Source: a virus. From it: a stretch of 26,340 nt of DNA. How positions within the stretch are numbered: the stretch's first letter is position 1; the number at the start of each line of letters is the position of its first letter. Positions 8,524 through 15,292 of this stretch are shown here, in pieces. The notes under the pieces are model-generated. The model made no database searches and was not told where the DNA came from. It worked only from the letters and a program-made list of their open reading frames with translations. The position numbers and the translations under genes are program-made. The stretch spans positions 1 to 26,340 of the IMG/VR virus record IMGVR_UViG_3300025133_000527, one strand, 5' to 3'.

Positions 8524-8974
8524 CTAATTCTATCTCCTTAGCCCATAAAGCTATACACGCTGCGTCCGCAAAATCTTGTTCAGGGAAAATCTTACCCCAC
8601 TTTTTTTCAGCAAATTCCATTATATCGGGTTTTTTGGCGTTTCCCTTGCCTATAACCTTCTTTTTCCACGTATTATTGTCAACAGCGGAGAACGGAATAC
8701 CTGACCCATAGAGTGCATACTTACAAGTAGCTGCTACGGACGCAATAGCGATAGTAGCTTTGGCGTTTTGGATGTATATAGCGGACTCTATTCCCGCCGT
8801 ATCTGTAGATATTATACTCAGTTGACGGTAAAATTCATCAACTATTTCATAAAACCTGTCTTCCGCTAACTTTTTCTTGCTACCACATTTTATCTGCTGT
8901 AAGACCTCATCATCTTCTCCTAGGAGTACCATGTGGATAGCTTTACTTGACGTATCTATTCCTAATGTACGCAT
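8510..8974 (-). CDS. ruvC: RuvC-like Holliday junction resolvase
   Basis: This nuclease of the RNase H fold resolves four-way and branched DNA made during recombination-dependent replication, clearing DNA for packaging. Expected acids are visible: D7 in the first strand (LGIDTSS), E63 in AGIESAIYIQN, and D134/D137 in DFADAACIALW. NNTWKKKVIGKGNAKK (about 100-115) is the Lys-rich segment common in phage RuvC-type resolvases. At 154 residues the length is typical. It starts by a one-base TAATG overlap with the preceding gene, ties into the RecA/nuclease block, and precedes the terminase genes, a sensible order for debranching before packaging. Confidence 0.9.
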   Translation of the reverse strand: MRTLGIDTSSKAIHMVLLGEDDEVLQQIKCGSKKKLAEDRFYEIVDEFYRQLSIISTDTAGIESAIYIQNAKATIAIASVAATCKYALYGSGIPFSAVDNNTWKKKVIGKGNAKKPDIMEFAEKKWGKIFPEQDFADAACIALWAKEIELDDNA

Positions 8975-9492
8975 TAATTCCTCTCTCGCCTGTCACCATC
9001 AAAGCCCCCAGTTCGTACAGTCACTACCCTAGATATAGTTGCTACTGCTGAAGAATACAACTTCAAACGTCCCAAAGCCTGTTGGTACATTGCTTCAATT
9101 TCTATGATATTTCTTCGCAAATCTCCCAGATCATCATTCTTTAGGAAGATTTCCCCTCTAGTAGCTTCCTTAGTGGGGCGTTTTTCCTCCTTCATGTCAT
9201 ACTCTCTTAAGAGTTCAAAGGACATTACATTGTAAATCTCATCAAAATGTGCAGTCATAGCACCTTTACGAGATTCTAAATCCGCTACATGCTGTTCAAG
9301 TAAGGCTCTATATGCCCCAAAGTATATTAGATACTTACCAATATCGTCGGGGGTGGCAGTAATCAAATCTTTAAAGGTAGGTGCCTTGTAATCACCTGAC
9401 TCAAACCCAGTTATAAACTCAGGTATTTCTAAGGTATCCATATAGGATTTAGCTTTAGACAGGGCGTCTACTGCATTCCATCGTTTTTTCAT
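8974..9492 (-). CDS. Hypothetical helical protein between nuclease and RuvC (172 aa)
   Basis: No family is recognised. The sequence is mostly alpha-helical with a likely coiled coil at residues about 55-85 (YRALLEQHVADLESRKGAM) and another helix at 125-155 (RRNIIEIEAMYQQALGRL). It ends with a basic, Gly-containing tail (RTGGFDGDRRERN). There is no Cys cluster, membrane segment or catalytic signature. It overlaps the Cas4-like nuclease by ATGA and the ruvC start by TAATG, so the three are very likely translated together. Context suggests an accessory factor for recombination, such as a nuclease partner or recombination mediator, but this is inference from position. Confidence 0.72.
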   Translation of the reverse strand: MKKRWNAVDALSKAKSYMDTLEIPEFITGFESGDYKAPTFKDLITATPDDIGKYLIYFGAYRALLEQHVADLESRKGAMTAHFDEIYNVMSFELLREYDMKEEKRPTKEATRGEIFLKNDDLGDLRRNIIEIEAMYQQALGRLKLYSSAVATISRVVTVRTGGFDGDRRERN

Positions 9493-10184
9493 TTGTCAAC
9501 TCCTTTACATACACACCATGAGGGACCCGTACATTTCCAATCTTGGGGGAGTATTTCCTCAGCCATTACCTCTTGGCACATCGCTACCATCTGCCCCCAT
9601 AACTCTTCGTCTTGTTCTATTCTGTACTCTTTCCAAGTTTGATTATCTTTATTCTCGTACAAAATGAAGGCTTCATTATACTCTGTACTGTTCAAGTAAC
9701 ATTGCACCTGCATTATGTGTTCTGGTTTAGGTCGCCTTAATTTATCAAACCCTCTGGCATTAATAGTTTTTAACTCTACTATCCAAATCTTTTCCTTGAA
9801 ATCAATGATAAAATCTATTCTACCTGAAATAGGAAGGGGTTCATTGACTAGGAAACTTTTCTCGTCTTCTACATACAATTTAGCAGACTTTAAGTATTTT
9901 ATAAACCTATCTTCAAAAGAATTACCTGTAGAGAATACCCTAGATAGTAAAGGGTCAATCTCTTGAAGGGGTAAAGGGTCACCTTTTGAGTCCACTCCCC
10001 AGTAGTGATACCATAAGGCTTTTTTACACTCTAGCTTTAATGCTGAAGGGTAGAAGAACTTAGGTCTACTTGCTCTTGATGTGTACCCCATAACTTTATT
10101 TAGGGTTCTTGATAGTATTTGACTCTTATGTATCTTTCCTGATTTAGGGATACTGTTTGTCTGAATCTGCCCTATTCCCGGCAT
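9489..10184 (-). CDS. Cas4/RecB-like PD-(D/E)XK exonuclease
   Basis: The nuclease core reads GRIDFII (D124), VELKT (E137, K139) and QVQCYL (Q159), the ordered motifs of the RecB/Cas4 family, which process DNA ends. One cysteine before the core (C53, LECKKALWYHYW) and three at the carboxy end (C218, C224, C226) resemble the Cas4 iron-sulphur arrangement, though the spacing is not canonical. I chose ATG 10184 (MPGIGQ, 231 aa), which has GGAGG upstream; the frame could extend 14 residues further into the preceding gene without a comparable SD. It overlaps the DUF559 gene by 41 bases. With RecA and RuvC it probably prepares recombinogenic ends. No CRISPR array or other cas gene is present, so it is a phage replication enzyme rather than an adaptation gene. 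Confidence 0.85.
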   Translation of the reverse strand: MPGIGQIQTNSIPKSGKIHKSQILSRTLNKVMGYTSRASRPKFFYPSALKLECKKALWYHYWGVDSKGDPLPLQEIDPLLSRVFSTGNSFEDRFIKYLKSAKLYVEDEKSFLVNEPLPISGRIDFIIDFKEKIWIVELKTINARGFDKLRRPKPEHIMQVQCYLNSTEYNEAFILYENKDNQTWKEYRIEQDEELWGQMVAMCQEVMAEEILPQDWKCTGPSWCVCKGVDK

Positions 10185-10473
10185 GGTGTTCCTCCATAAA
10201 ATTACTGAACTCATCTCTAAGCCCACTTAGTGTTTGTTCTTTTAGATGCCAAACTAGGGGGTAACCCATATCACCTAAGTCCCTATCTCTTTTTCTGTCA
10301 CGCTTACCAAGATGCCCAAATACTCCGTCTGCCTCTATTATCACATCTAATTCTGGCAAAAAGAAGTCAACGGTATATTGCCCCATTCGTACTTGATACT
10401 CATAAAGTAAACCGTTTTCTTCGATTACAATCTTCAACAGTTTCTCCTGAGGAGTGTTATCCCTGTAAGGCAC
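10144..10473 (-). CDS. DUF559/Vsr-like PD-(D/E)XK endonuclease
   Basis: The 109-residue protein has the compact Vsr-like fold seen in DUF559 proteins: E10, D36 in the strand YTVDFFLP, E47-A-D49 in VIIEADG, and the following GHLGKRDRKRDRDL segment, then YPLVWHL. These match a metal-dependent endonuclease of the very-short-patch repair type. Translation begins at GTG, with GAGG nine bases upstream, and overlaps the recA-like gene by 17 bases. It is embedded between the recombinase and the Cas4-like nuclease, so a nick or branch cut during recombination is plausible. The target is unknown, and a homing endonuclease role is less likely because it interrupts nothing and is translationally nested. 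Confidence 0.8.
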   Translation of the reverse strand: MPYRDNTPQEKLLKIVIEENGLLYEYQVRMGQYTVDFFLPELDVIIEADGVFGHLGKRDRKRDRDLGDMGYPLVWHLKEQTLSGLRDEFSNFMEEHHAGNRADSDKQYP

Positions 10474-11458
10474 TCTTTATCACCTCAAAAGCAGATTGAT
10501 CTAGTTTGAAATAGTCTCTCACATTAGCCCAACCCTGTATAGACTTCTGGTCTGGTAACAAATCGGAGGAGTAGAAGGCTCCTTTTTGAGTGATGATTCC
10601 TTGATTCAAAGCTTCTTTCAAATAAGTCTCCACCTCGTCGATGCCTCCTTCAAGTCTGAATGGTACAGAAACCTGCTCCCAACGCTCACCACCAAACTTG
10701 TCTTTTAGTAGGGAAGCATTGATATCAAAGCCTACACGTTTATCAGCCCCATTGACCTTTTCTTTGATGTAAGCACCTCTGCGAGTTTCCAGCACACCGT
10801 GAGCAAAGAACTGTTGACCTTTACCTCCCGGCATAGTTTCAATTGCTGATACCGGTCCCATACTACCTCTGACTTGGTTAATGGCAACTAATGTTGAACC
10901 ATAACGAAGCATTGGGAAGAAGCGAACAATAGCCTGATTCCATGACCGTGCTTGCCATGCCATCGGGTTGTAATTGAATAGATCATCTTCCTCGGAAATA
11001 GACGTGGGAATTAGCCCTGCAATGCTGTCAAGACCTATGAGGGTTACCCCAGCTTTCATGGTGGCGTAAATGCCTTCATATGCTTGCTCTGCATTAAGGG
11101 CAGGTAGTACTAGGCATTTGGAAGCGTCTACACCATTTAACTCAGCCCAGTCAGCATCCCAAGATAGCTCTGTGTCAATTATGGCAACTGAACCACCTCT
11201 ATCCTGAACCTGTTTAGCTAAACTTAGGAGTAGGTAGCTTTTGCCAGATGACCACCCACCAAACATAAGGAACATCTTCTTTGCAGGAATCCCTCCGTTT
11301 GTAATCTTGTCAAGCTGAGGGATACCAAACGGTATACGGTCGTACTTGAAAAACTTGTCATCACCAGCTAGAAAACCTAATTCTGATTGATCAAGAAGAC
11401 CAGAAAACATATCCTCTGAGGACTTACCTAGTAAGTCATTTGATTTACGCTTCGCCAA
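10457..11458 (-). CDS. RecA/UvsX-like strand-exchange ATPase
   Basis: The protein pairs homologous DNA strands, supporting recombination-dependent replication and repair. The core shows Walker A GGWSSGKS (67-74), the catalytic glutamate in DTELSW (E97), Walker B LIGLDSIAG (about 140-148) and the strand VAINQVRGS (191-199) that ends in the sensing Gln. The length of 333 residues suits RecA or T4 UvsX. The start codon is TTG (11458-11456) with AGGA seven bases upstream, giving MAKRKSND; it overlaps the MazG-like gene by 14 bases. The rare start may tune the level. I call it RecA/UvsX-like, not host RecA, because it is shorter, lacks the host-type carboxy tail and sits in a phage operon. Confidence 0.92.
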   Translation of the reverse strand: MAKRKSNDLLGKSSEDMFSGLLDQSELGFLAGDDKFFKYDRIPFGIPQLDKITNGGIPAKKMFLMFGGWSSGKSYLLLSLAKQVQDRGGSVAIIDTELSWDADWAELNGVDASKCLVLPALNAEQAYEGIYATMKAGVTLIGLDSIAGLIPTSISEEDDLFNYNPMAWQARSWNQAIVRFFPMLRYGSTLVAINQVRGSMGPVSAIETMPGGKGQQFFAHGVLETRRGAYIKEKVNGADKRVGFDINASLLKDKFGGERWEQVSVPFRLEGGIDEVETYLKEALNQGIITQKGAFYSSDLLPDQKSIQGWANVRDYFKLDQSAFEVIKSALQG

Positions 11459-11708
11459 TGGAGTTCCTGTTCAAGTATGCTTCTCCCCATGCCATACACA
11501 CCGCTGCACACTGTATGACTTCCTCAAACATTCCAGCACTACGTTTTTCATATACCTCCCTAGCCACTTCACCTACTTCTTCAGTTAGGATGACTGTCCA
11601 ACGGTCATCCGAGTTGTGGGTTTGGTCACCCCATTTTTTATCTTGTCGTTCACGTTCTGCTAGAACAGCTTGTAGTACGTTAGCTCGTGTCATTTCATTT
11701 ACTGGCAT
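11445..11708 (-). CDS. MazG-like NTP pyrophosphohydrolase
   Basis: Members hydrolyse nucleoside triphosphates to monophosphates and pyrophosphate, and phage versions are proposed to adjust nucleotide or (p)ppGpp pools. The all-alpha signature is visible: AERERQDKKWG (17-27), the metal-binding LTEEVGEVARE (E43, E44, E47) and EEVIQCAAVCMAWGEA (62-77). At 87 residues it is the short single-domain phage form. ATG 11708 is used, although its SD (AAAGG) is distant; ATG 11693 is an alternative. It is the gene before the recombinase and overlaps it by 14 bases. The acids match, but the exact substrate is not predictable. Confidence 0.85.
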   Translation of the reverse strand: MPVNEMTRANVLQAVLAERERQDKKWGDQTHNSDDRWTVILTEEVGEVAREVYEKRSAGMFEEVIQCAAVCMAWGEAYLNRNSIGEA

Positions 11709-11712
11709 AATT

Positions 11713-11919
11713 TTATTCTTGACCTTTCATTATGTAAGATACTTCTTGTTGGACCTTTTTGTAAACCTCTATAAAAACCTTGTCAAAAGTCTCTTTTGCT
11801 TCAGCTATTTGTTTTTCCACGTCTCCTTCAGTATCAATGTCGTGGATACCTACTTCTACTTTTGCAGATTGGTAGTTGCCCAAATTAACTGTAAAAGCCA
11901 TATTCTGTGATACTTTCAT
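11713..11919 (-). CDS. Small hypothetical protein (68 aa)
   Basis: It starts with ATG directly after the stop of the holin-like gene, using an AAAAGGGG ribosome site inside that gene's end. The first 30 residues read as beta strands (MAFTVNLGNYQSAKVEVGIHD) and residues 33-64 as one acidic and basic helix (EKQIAEAKETFDKVFIEVYKK). Short beta-hairpin plus helix proteins of this type occur in marine phages without an assigned role. There is no membrane span, cysteine or catalytic motif. Its position between a lysis-like and a nucleotide-pool gene does not reveal a function. Confidence 0.68.
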   Translation of the reverse strand: MKVSQNMAFTVNLGNYQSAKVEVGIHDIDTEGDVEKQIAEAKETFDKVFIEVYKKVQQEVSYIMKGQE

Positions 11920-12201
11920 TTATTTCCCCTTTTTTCCTATAGCCGAACCAGTTAGTAACGCTCCAAAGGATAGGTGGAACAACCCACCACCCTTGAGCGT
12001 AAATGGCTCGTGTTGACTTACTAGCTTCTTCAGGTACTCCAGTTGTACCATTGGGTCTTCTATTGCTTGTATATGCGCCATGTAATCAGCTAAGTCCAGC
12101 CCCATTCTTGCAATTCCGTAGTAAACCGGAACAACCATGAAGTCGTATATGCAAATCGTCAAGTAGGTGATAAGGGCAGTCCATCGCCAATAATCAGTCA
12201 T
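11920..12201 (-). CDS. Small membrane protein, possible holin
   Basis: The 93-residue product has a hydrophobic segment at about residues 8-31 (WRWTALITYLTICIYDFMVV region) and a second near 72-88 (GLFHLSFGALLTGSAIG). A charged, helical loop separates them, and a Lys-rich tail (KKGK) follows. Size, two membrane spans and a basic end match small phage holins, which permeabilise the inner membrane to release the lysin. There is no signal peptide cleavage site. It lies just after DNA polymerase, with AAGGAG upstream. No lysin is seen in the window, so the lysis call is tentative; another small membrane protein is possible. Confidence 0.55.
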   Translation of the reverse strand: MTDYWRWTALITYLTICIYDFMVVPVYYGIARMGLDLADYMAHIQAIEDPMVQLEYLKKLVSQHEPFTLKGGGLFHLSFGALLTGSAIGKKGK

Positions 12202-12225
12202 TACACACTCCTTTCTTATGAGTTA

Positions 12226-14244
12226 TTACTCTATAAATTGTAACAAATTTGTAGCGGGAATGTCAATAGTCTGAGGGGTGTATTCCACCTTTTGTGCCCA
12301 TGATGGATTCGCTACTTCTATATCTACTTGTAATGTAAGTCCTAGTGAGTTTTGTTCCATAATATCCTTTAGATCGTGTACCACTTCATGATACTCACTC
12401 TCATGAACTTCAAAGACTAATTCATCGTGAACCTGTATCAAAAGTCTTGATGGCTTATCTTTAAGATACTTGACGCATTCAATGAAACGTTCGGTAACTA
12501 CTTCTGCGGAGGTACCCTGAATCAAAAAATTAATACCCTTATAAGCATCATTTTTATTAATTCGGTATAAACGACCATATTTATTTCTTACTGTGCCAGT
12601 ACGCTCAATAGCCCTTTCTACATTAGTCTTAAAGTCTTTGAACCCCGGCATGCGTTCTATAAAATTATTCTTATACTCTCTTGCTTTTGTTCTGGATATC
12701 TGTAATGTCATAGCCAACTTCTTCTCTCCCATACCGTAAAGAACCCCGAAGGTAATCGTCTTTACAAGTTGTCGGTAAAACGAGAAGTCAGGGTGGTCTT
12801 TACCAATCCCATACGCAACAACTGCGTTTTCTGAGTGAAAGTCTACATTAGGCTTATTTAACAAAGTAGTAGCTTCAGGGGTGTTTAGGTAATACAGAAG
12901 CATGCGTACTTCCATCTGAGAGTAATCCATTGCAACTAGTTTGTATCCCGGTCTAGGGGTTACAAGTTGTCTAACGTGGCACTCCCCTTCCTCTCCCACC
13001 ATCTTATCTCCACCTAGATATGCCCATGATTGAAGAGTGCTATCTGATAACTTAGGTAGTTTTTCAATCTTACCTTTATTAAGGGCGACCGCTTTTACAC
13101 GCTCCCTTACCACATTAAAGTCTTCAGGAGACTCCAGATTCTTTTCTGTAATATAAGTAACACTTGCCGGTATATTTTGCAGGTTAGGATTAAGCGACGA
13201 GAGTCTTCCTGTACCCGCTTGCCAATTAGAGAACGTAGAATGTATAGTCGAGTCATGTAGATACGGTTCCAAGTATGTGTTTTTTAACTTAGCTAACGTT
13301 CTATACTGCTTTACAAGCCCTGTGAATGGGGAATCTATTTGAACTAATGCGTCCTCTGCCCACGATTCTATATGTGGCTCTCCTGAAGCTTGATGAGAAC
13401 ACTCTGCGTTCCTACACTTCGGTGTAAGGATGGGGGAGTGGAGACCTTTAGCATTCATTATTTTACTAATATTAGGTCCAGAGTTAATGTTAAACTCCTT
13501 CCCAGCGTCCTCAAAAAGAATCGTTTGTATCTCCTCCATACGTGACTCTATACGTAACTTTAGGTTTTGGGCTAATTCTACGTCTACGTTAATTCCGGGT
13601 CTCTCTACTTCTAATAACGCTTTAGTTGAATCCAACATTAGTGACCAGATTTCCATCTGATTAGTAGAGCGTATCTCATCTAGGCAGTCGGTGTATAGCC
13701 TCCATGTCCAGTATACATCCTTCTCGCAGTACGGACCTAAAATAGACGGAGGGGCTAGGGAGAAGTCATCACCCCACCCATTTTTTGTTATGACAGCCTT
13801 TGTTTCTATATCATATGCCCCTGCATCTATTCCGTACTTACGAATAATAGAGGGGGTAAGACCTAGTTTACTGACATTGGAATGCTCCGTTAAACGCACC
13901 ATGACAAGAACATCAATAAGAACCTTATCTTCAACATCTAAACCATCCTTCTCTAGGAAGGCGACATCGAATTTTAGGTTATAAGCATATACTCTCTTAG
14001 CTTTATTCAATACATCCATAAGCTTAGGGAGGTTTTCCAATGGTAAATTAGAGTCACGGGTTTTATGTCTAAACGGAAAGTAAAAAGTCTTTCCTTCAAG
14101 GGTGCCTACCCCAATACCACAGTTCTGGTGTGCTCCGAACCTGTCAAGACCGTTTGTTTCTACATCTACAAACAAGTCCTCATTGCTACTCGAAAGTACA
14201 CTCAGAGCATCTTCAAATTCTTTAGCTGTTGTTACTACTGACAA
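12226..14244 (-). CDS. polA: DNA polymerase I (family A) with 3'-5' exonuclease
   Basis: This is the replicative polymerase. The amino-terminal proofreading domain has FVDVETNG (D27, E29), AYNLKFD (N89, D93) and YCEKD (Y172, D176). The polymerase has TGRLSSLNPNLQNIP (345-359), motif A AMDYSQMEVR (D440), motif B RQLVKTITFGVLYG (R491, K495, F499, Y503) and motif C QVHDELVFEV (H606, D607). F499 corresponds to Phe762 of E. coli Pol I. There is no 5'-3' exonuclease domain, as in many phages. Two additions stand out: C277, C282, H284 and H291, and about 60 extra residues between LQNIP and motif A. The start appears to be TTG 14244, with only a weak SD, three bases after the previous stop. Confidence 0.96.
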   Translation of the reverse strand: MSVVTTAKEFEDALSVLSSSNEDLFVDVETNGLDRFGAHQNCGIGVGTLEGKTFYFPFRHKTRDSNLPLENLPKLMDVLNKAKRVYAYNLKFDVAFLEKDGLDVEDKVLIDVLVMVRLTEHSNVSKLGLTPSIIRKYGIDAGAYDIETKAVITKNGWGDDFSLAPPSILGPYCEKDVYWTWRLYTDCLDEIRSTNQMEIWSLMLDSTKALLEVERPGINVDVELAQNLKLRIESRMEEIQTILFEDAGKEFNINSGPNISKIMNAKGLHSPILTPKCRNAECSHQASGEPHIESWAEDALVQIDSPFTGLVKQYRTLAKLKNTYLEPYLHDSTIHSTFSNWQAGTGRLSSLNPNLQNIPASVTYITEKNLESPEDFNVVRERVKAVALNKGKIEKLPKLSDSTLQSWAYLGGDKMVGEEGECHVRQLVTPRPGYKLVAMDYSQMEVRMLLYYLNTPEATTLLNKPNVDFHSENAVVAYGIGKDHPDFSFYRQLVKTITFGVLYGMGEKKLAMTLQISRTKAREYKNNFIERMPGFKDFKTNVERAIERTGTVRNKYGRLYRINKNDAYKGINFLIQGTSAEVVTERFIECVKYLKDKPSRLLIQVHDELVFEVHESEYHEVVHDLKDIMEQNSLGLTLQVDIEVANPSWAQKVEYTPQTIDIPATNLLQFIE

Positions 14245-14247
14245 GGC

Positions 14248-14487
14248 TCATCGTCGCCTTCGGTCAGCACGGTTACGGAACTCTGTGTTACCTATGCCGT
14301 TTTTCCATACTGCGTTTAGGTTATGCTTCAAAATCCAATGAGGTCGGTGAACTCCGCCTATTCGATCTTTAGGGGCACTATCATTTGGATAAGCTTCTAG
14401 GTAGCCCTTTTTACGAGCGTACTCTGGTTTACTACTCTCTCTCATCTGTCGTCGTCTAGCAGCCCTATCCATTTTTTTACTACCCAT
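14248..14487 (-). CDS. Small basic hypothetical protein before polymerase (79 aa)
   Basis: The protein is strongly basic: MGSKKMDRAARRRQ at the start and NRADRRRR at the end, with a central segment containing HRPHWILKH. There is no known motif. Such charge suggests contact with nucleic acid, but this cannot be shown. It is the first gene after the hairpin terminator and has a strong AGGAG four to five bases before the ATG run, so it may be well translated on a downstream transcript. Its stop lies three bases before the polymerase start, which suggests coupling. It could be a small DNA-binding partner of the polymerase. Confidence 0.7.
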   Translation of the reverse strand: MGSKKMDRAARRRQMRESSKPEYARKKGYLEAYPNDSAPKDRIGGVHRPHWILKHNLNAVWKNGIGNTEFRNRADRRRR

Positions 14488-14515
14488 CTTTCTCTCCTCG
14501 TTTCCTGTAAATAAG

Positions 14516-14541
14516 TAAGGGGGTGGTTTCCCACCCCCCTA
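14516..14541 (-). terminator. GC-rich hairpin terminator or attenuator after the SSB-like gene
   Basis: On the minus strand a stem TAGGGGGGTGG pairs with CCACCCCCTTA across a GAAA tetraloop (14530-14527), giving eight GC-rich core pairs plus a G-U, A-T and T-A extension. It is followed by CTTATTTAC, a weak T-rich tail. It lies six bases after the stop of the SSB-like gene and before the 79-aa gene. Because the tail is not a solid T run, partial termination or RNA 3'-end protection is more likely than a full stop. Confidence 0.75.
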
Positions 14542-14547
14542 AGTCAA

Positions 14548-15282
14548 TTACTCCCATGGGAGTTTTTCAACAAGCTCGTTTTCGTGAGATTCTGACTTAG
14601 AGTCATCAATACTCACAGCAGAGGTTGGCACATCACCCGCTCCGGATGATTGCCCTACACCATAGTTATCCATCATGTAGTCCCACGCTGAAGGAAGGTC
14701 ACTTACCTTAGCTAACTTGTCTTCAGGAATTTTAAGCTCTAGCAAGGCTTGTGCGGCAATAGAATAATTAGTATTCCTTCCTGCCCCACGCCGAGTCACT
14801 TTGATGACACCTTTAGTAAGGTCACCACCCCAATCATTGTAAACATCTACTAGATCGTTGTAGTATTGGTCGTCCCTACCAAAGGGTAGGATACAGAACC
14901 TAAAATCACCGACTTCCTCAACATATCGTTTAGTCTTACCATCTGGAAGGAAAACCTCATTCCAAGCTTCATTCTTCTTTACGGCATGCGCTACATTATG
15001 TATGTACGCCCAGAACCCAAAACGGTACGATGGTCTGTTACCTTCAGGCACAGGTCGAAGGGGTCCGTCTTTATCTGCAAGAACTTTAGTCCAACCACCA
15101 CTGCCATCAGTTTGTTGGAAGGTGTGAACCCAGAAGCTGTCCATATATGGGTCATCGTCTTGACCGGACGCTACTGAAGTTAAAAACACTTGGCTGTCTT
15201 CCAACCAAAACTGTTCCCTACGACTTCCGCCCCCGTCTCCACCTGTACGACGGCTATTTCTCATTTCACCAATTCCCGGCAT
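14548..15282 (-). CDS. Probable phage single-stranded DNA-binding protein
   Basis: The protein probably coats single-stranded DNA during replication and recombination. It has a Gly/Arg-rich leader (RRTGGDGGGSRR, residues 11-22), a central region rich in aromatics (FWLEDSQVFL, PSYRFGFWAYIHN), the segment GVIKVTRRGAGRNTNYSI typical of phage SSB-like proteins, and an acidic tail ending in aromatic and charged residues (ENELVEKLPWE). An acidic tail is a hallmark of SSB proteins that recruit partners. I start at ATG 15282 (MPGIGE, 244 aa) because AAGGAG precedes it; the frame extends 14 residues further upstream without such a site. It follows primase and helicase, and a terminator comes after, which suits a highly expressed protein. 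The family is inferred, not certain. Confidence 0.7.
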   Translation of the reverse strand: MPGIGEMRNSRRTGGDGGGSRREQFWLEDSQVFLTSVASGQDDDPYMDSFWVHTFQQTDGSGGWTKVLADKDGPLRPVPEGNRPSYRFGFWAYIHNVAHAVKKNEAWNEVFLPDGKTKRYVEEVGDFRFCILPFGRDDQYYNDLVDVYNDWGGDLTKGVIKVTRRGAGRNTNYSIAAQALLELKIPEDKLAKVSDLPSAWDYMMDNYGVGQSSGAGDVPTSAVSIDDSKSESHENELVEKLPWE

Positions 15283-15292
15283 TATATTCTCC

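Noticed and set aside
9489-10184. Cas4-like nuclease as part of a CRISPR adaptation system
   Set aside because: No repeat-spacer array or cas1/cas2 gene is visible, and the neighbours are recombination genes.
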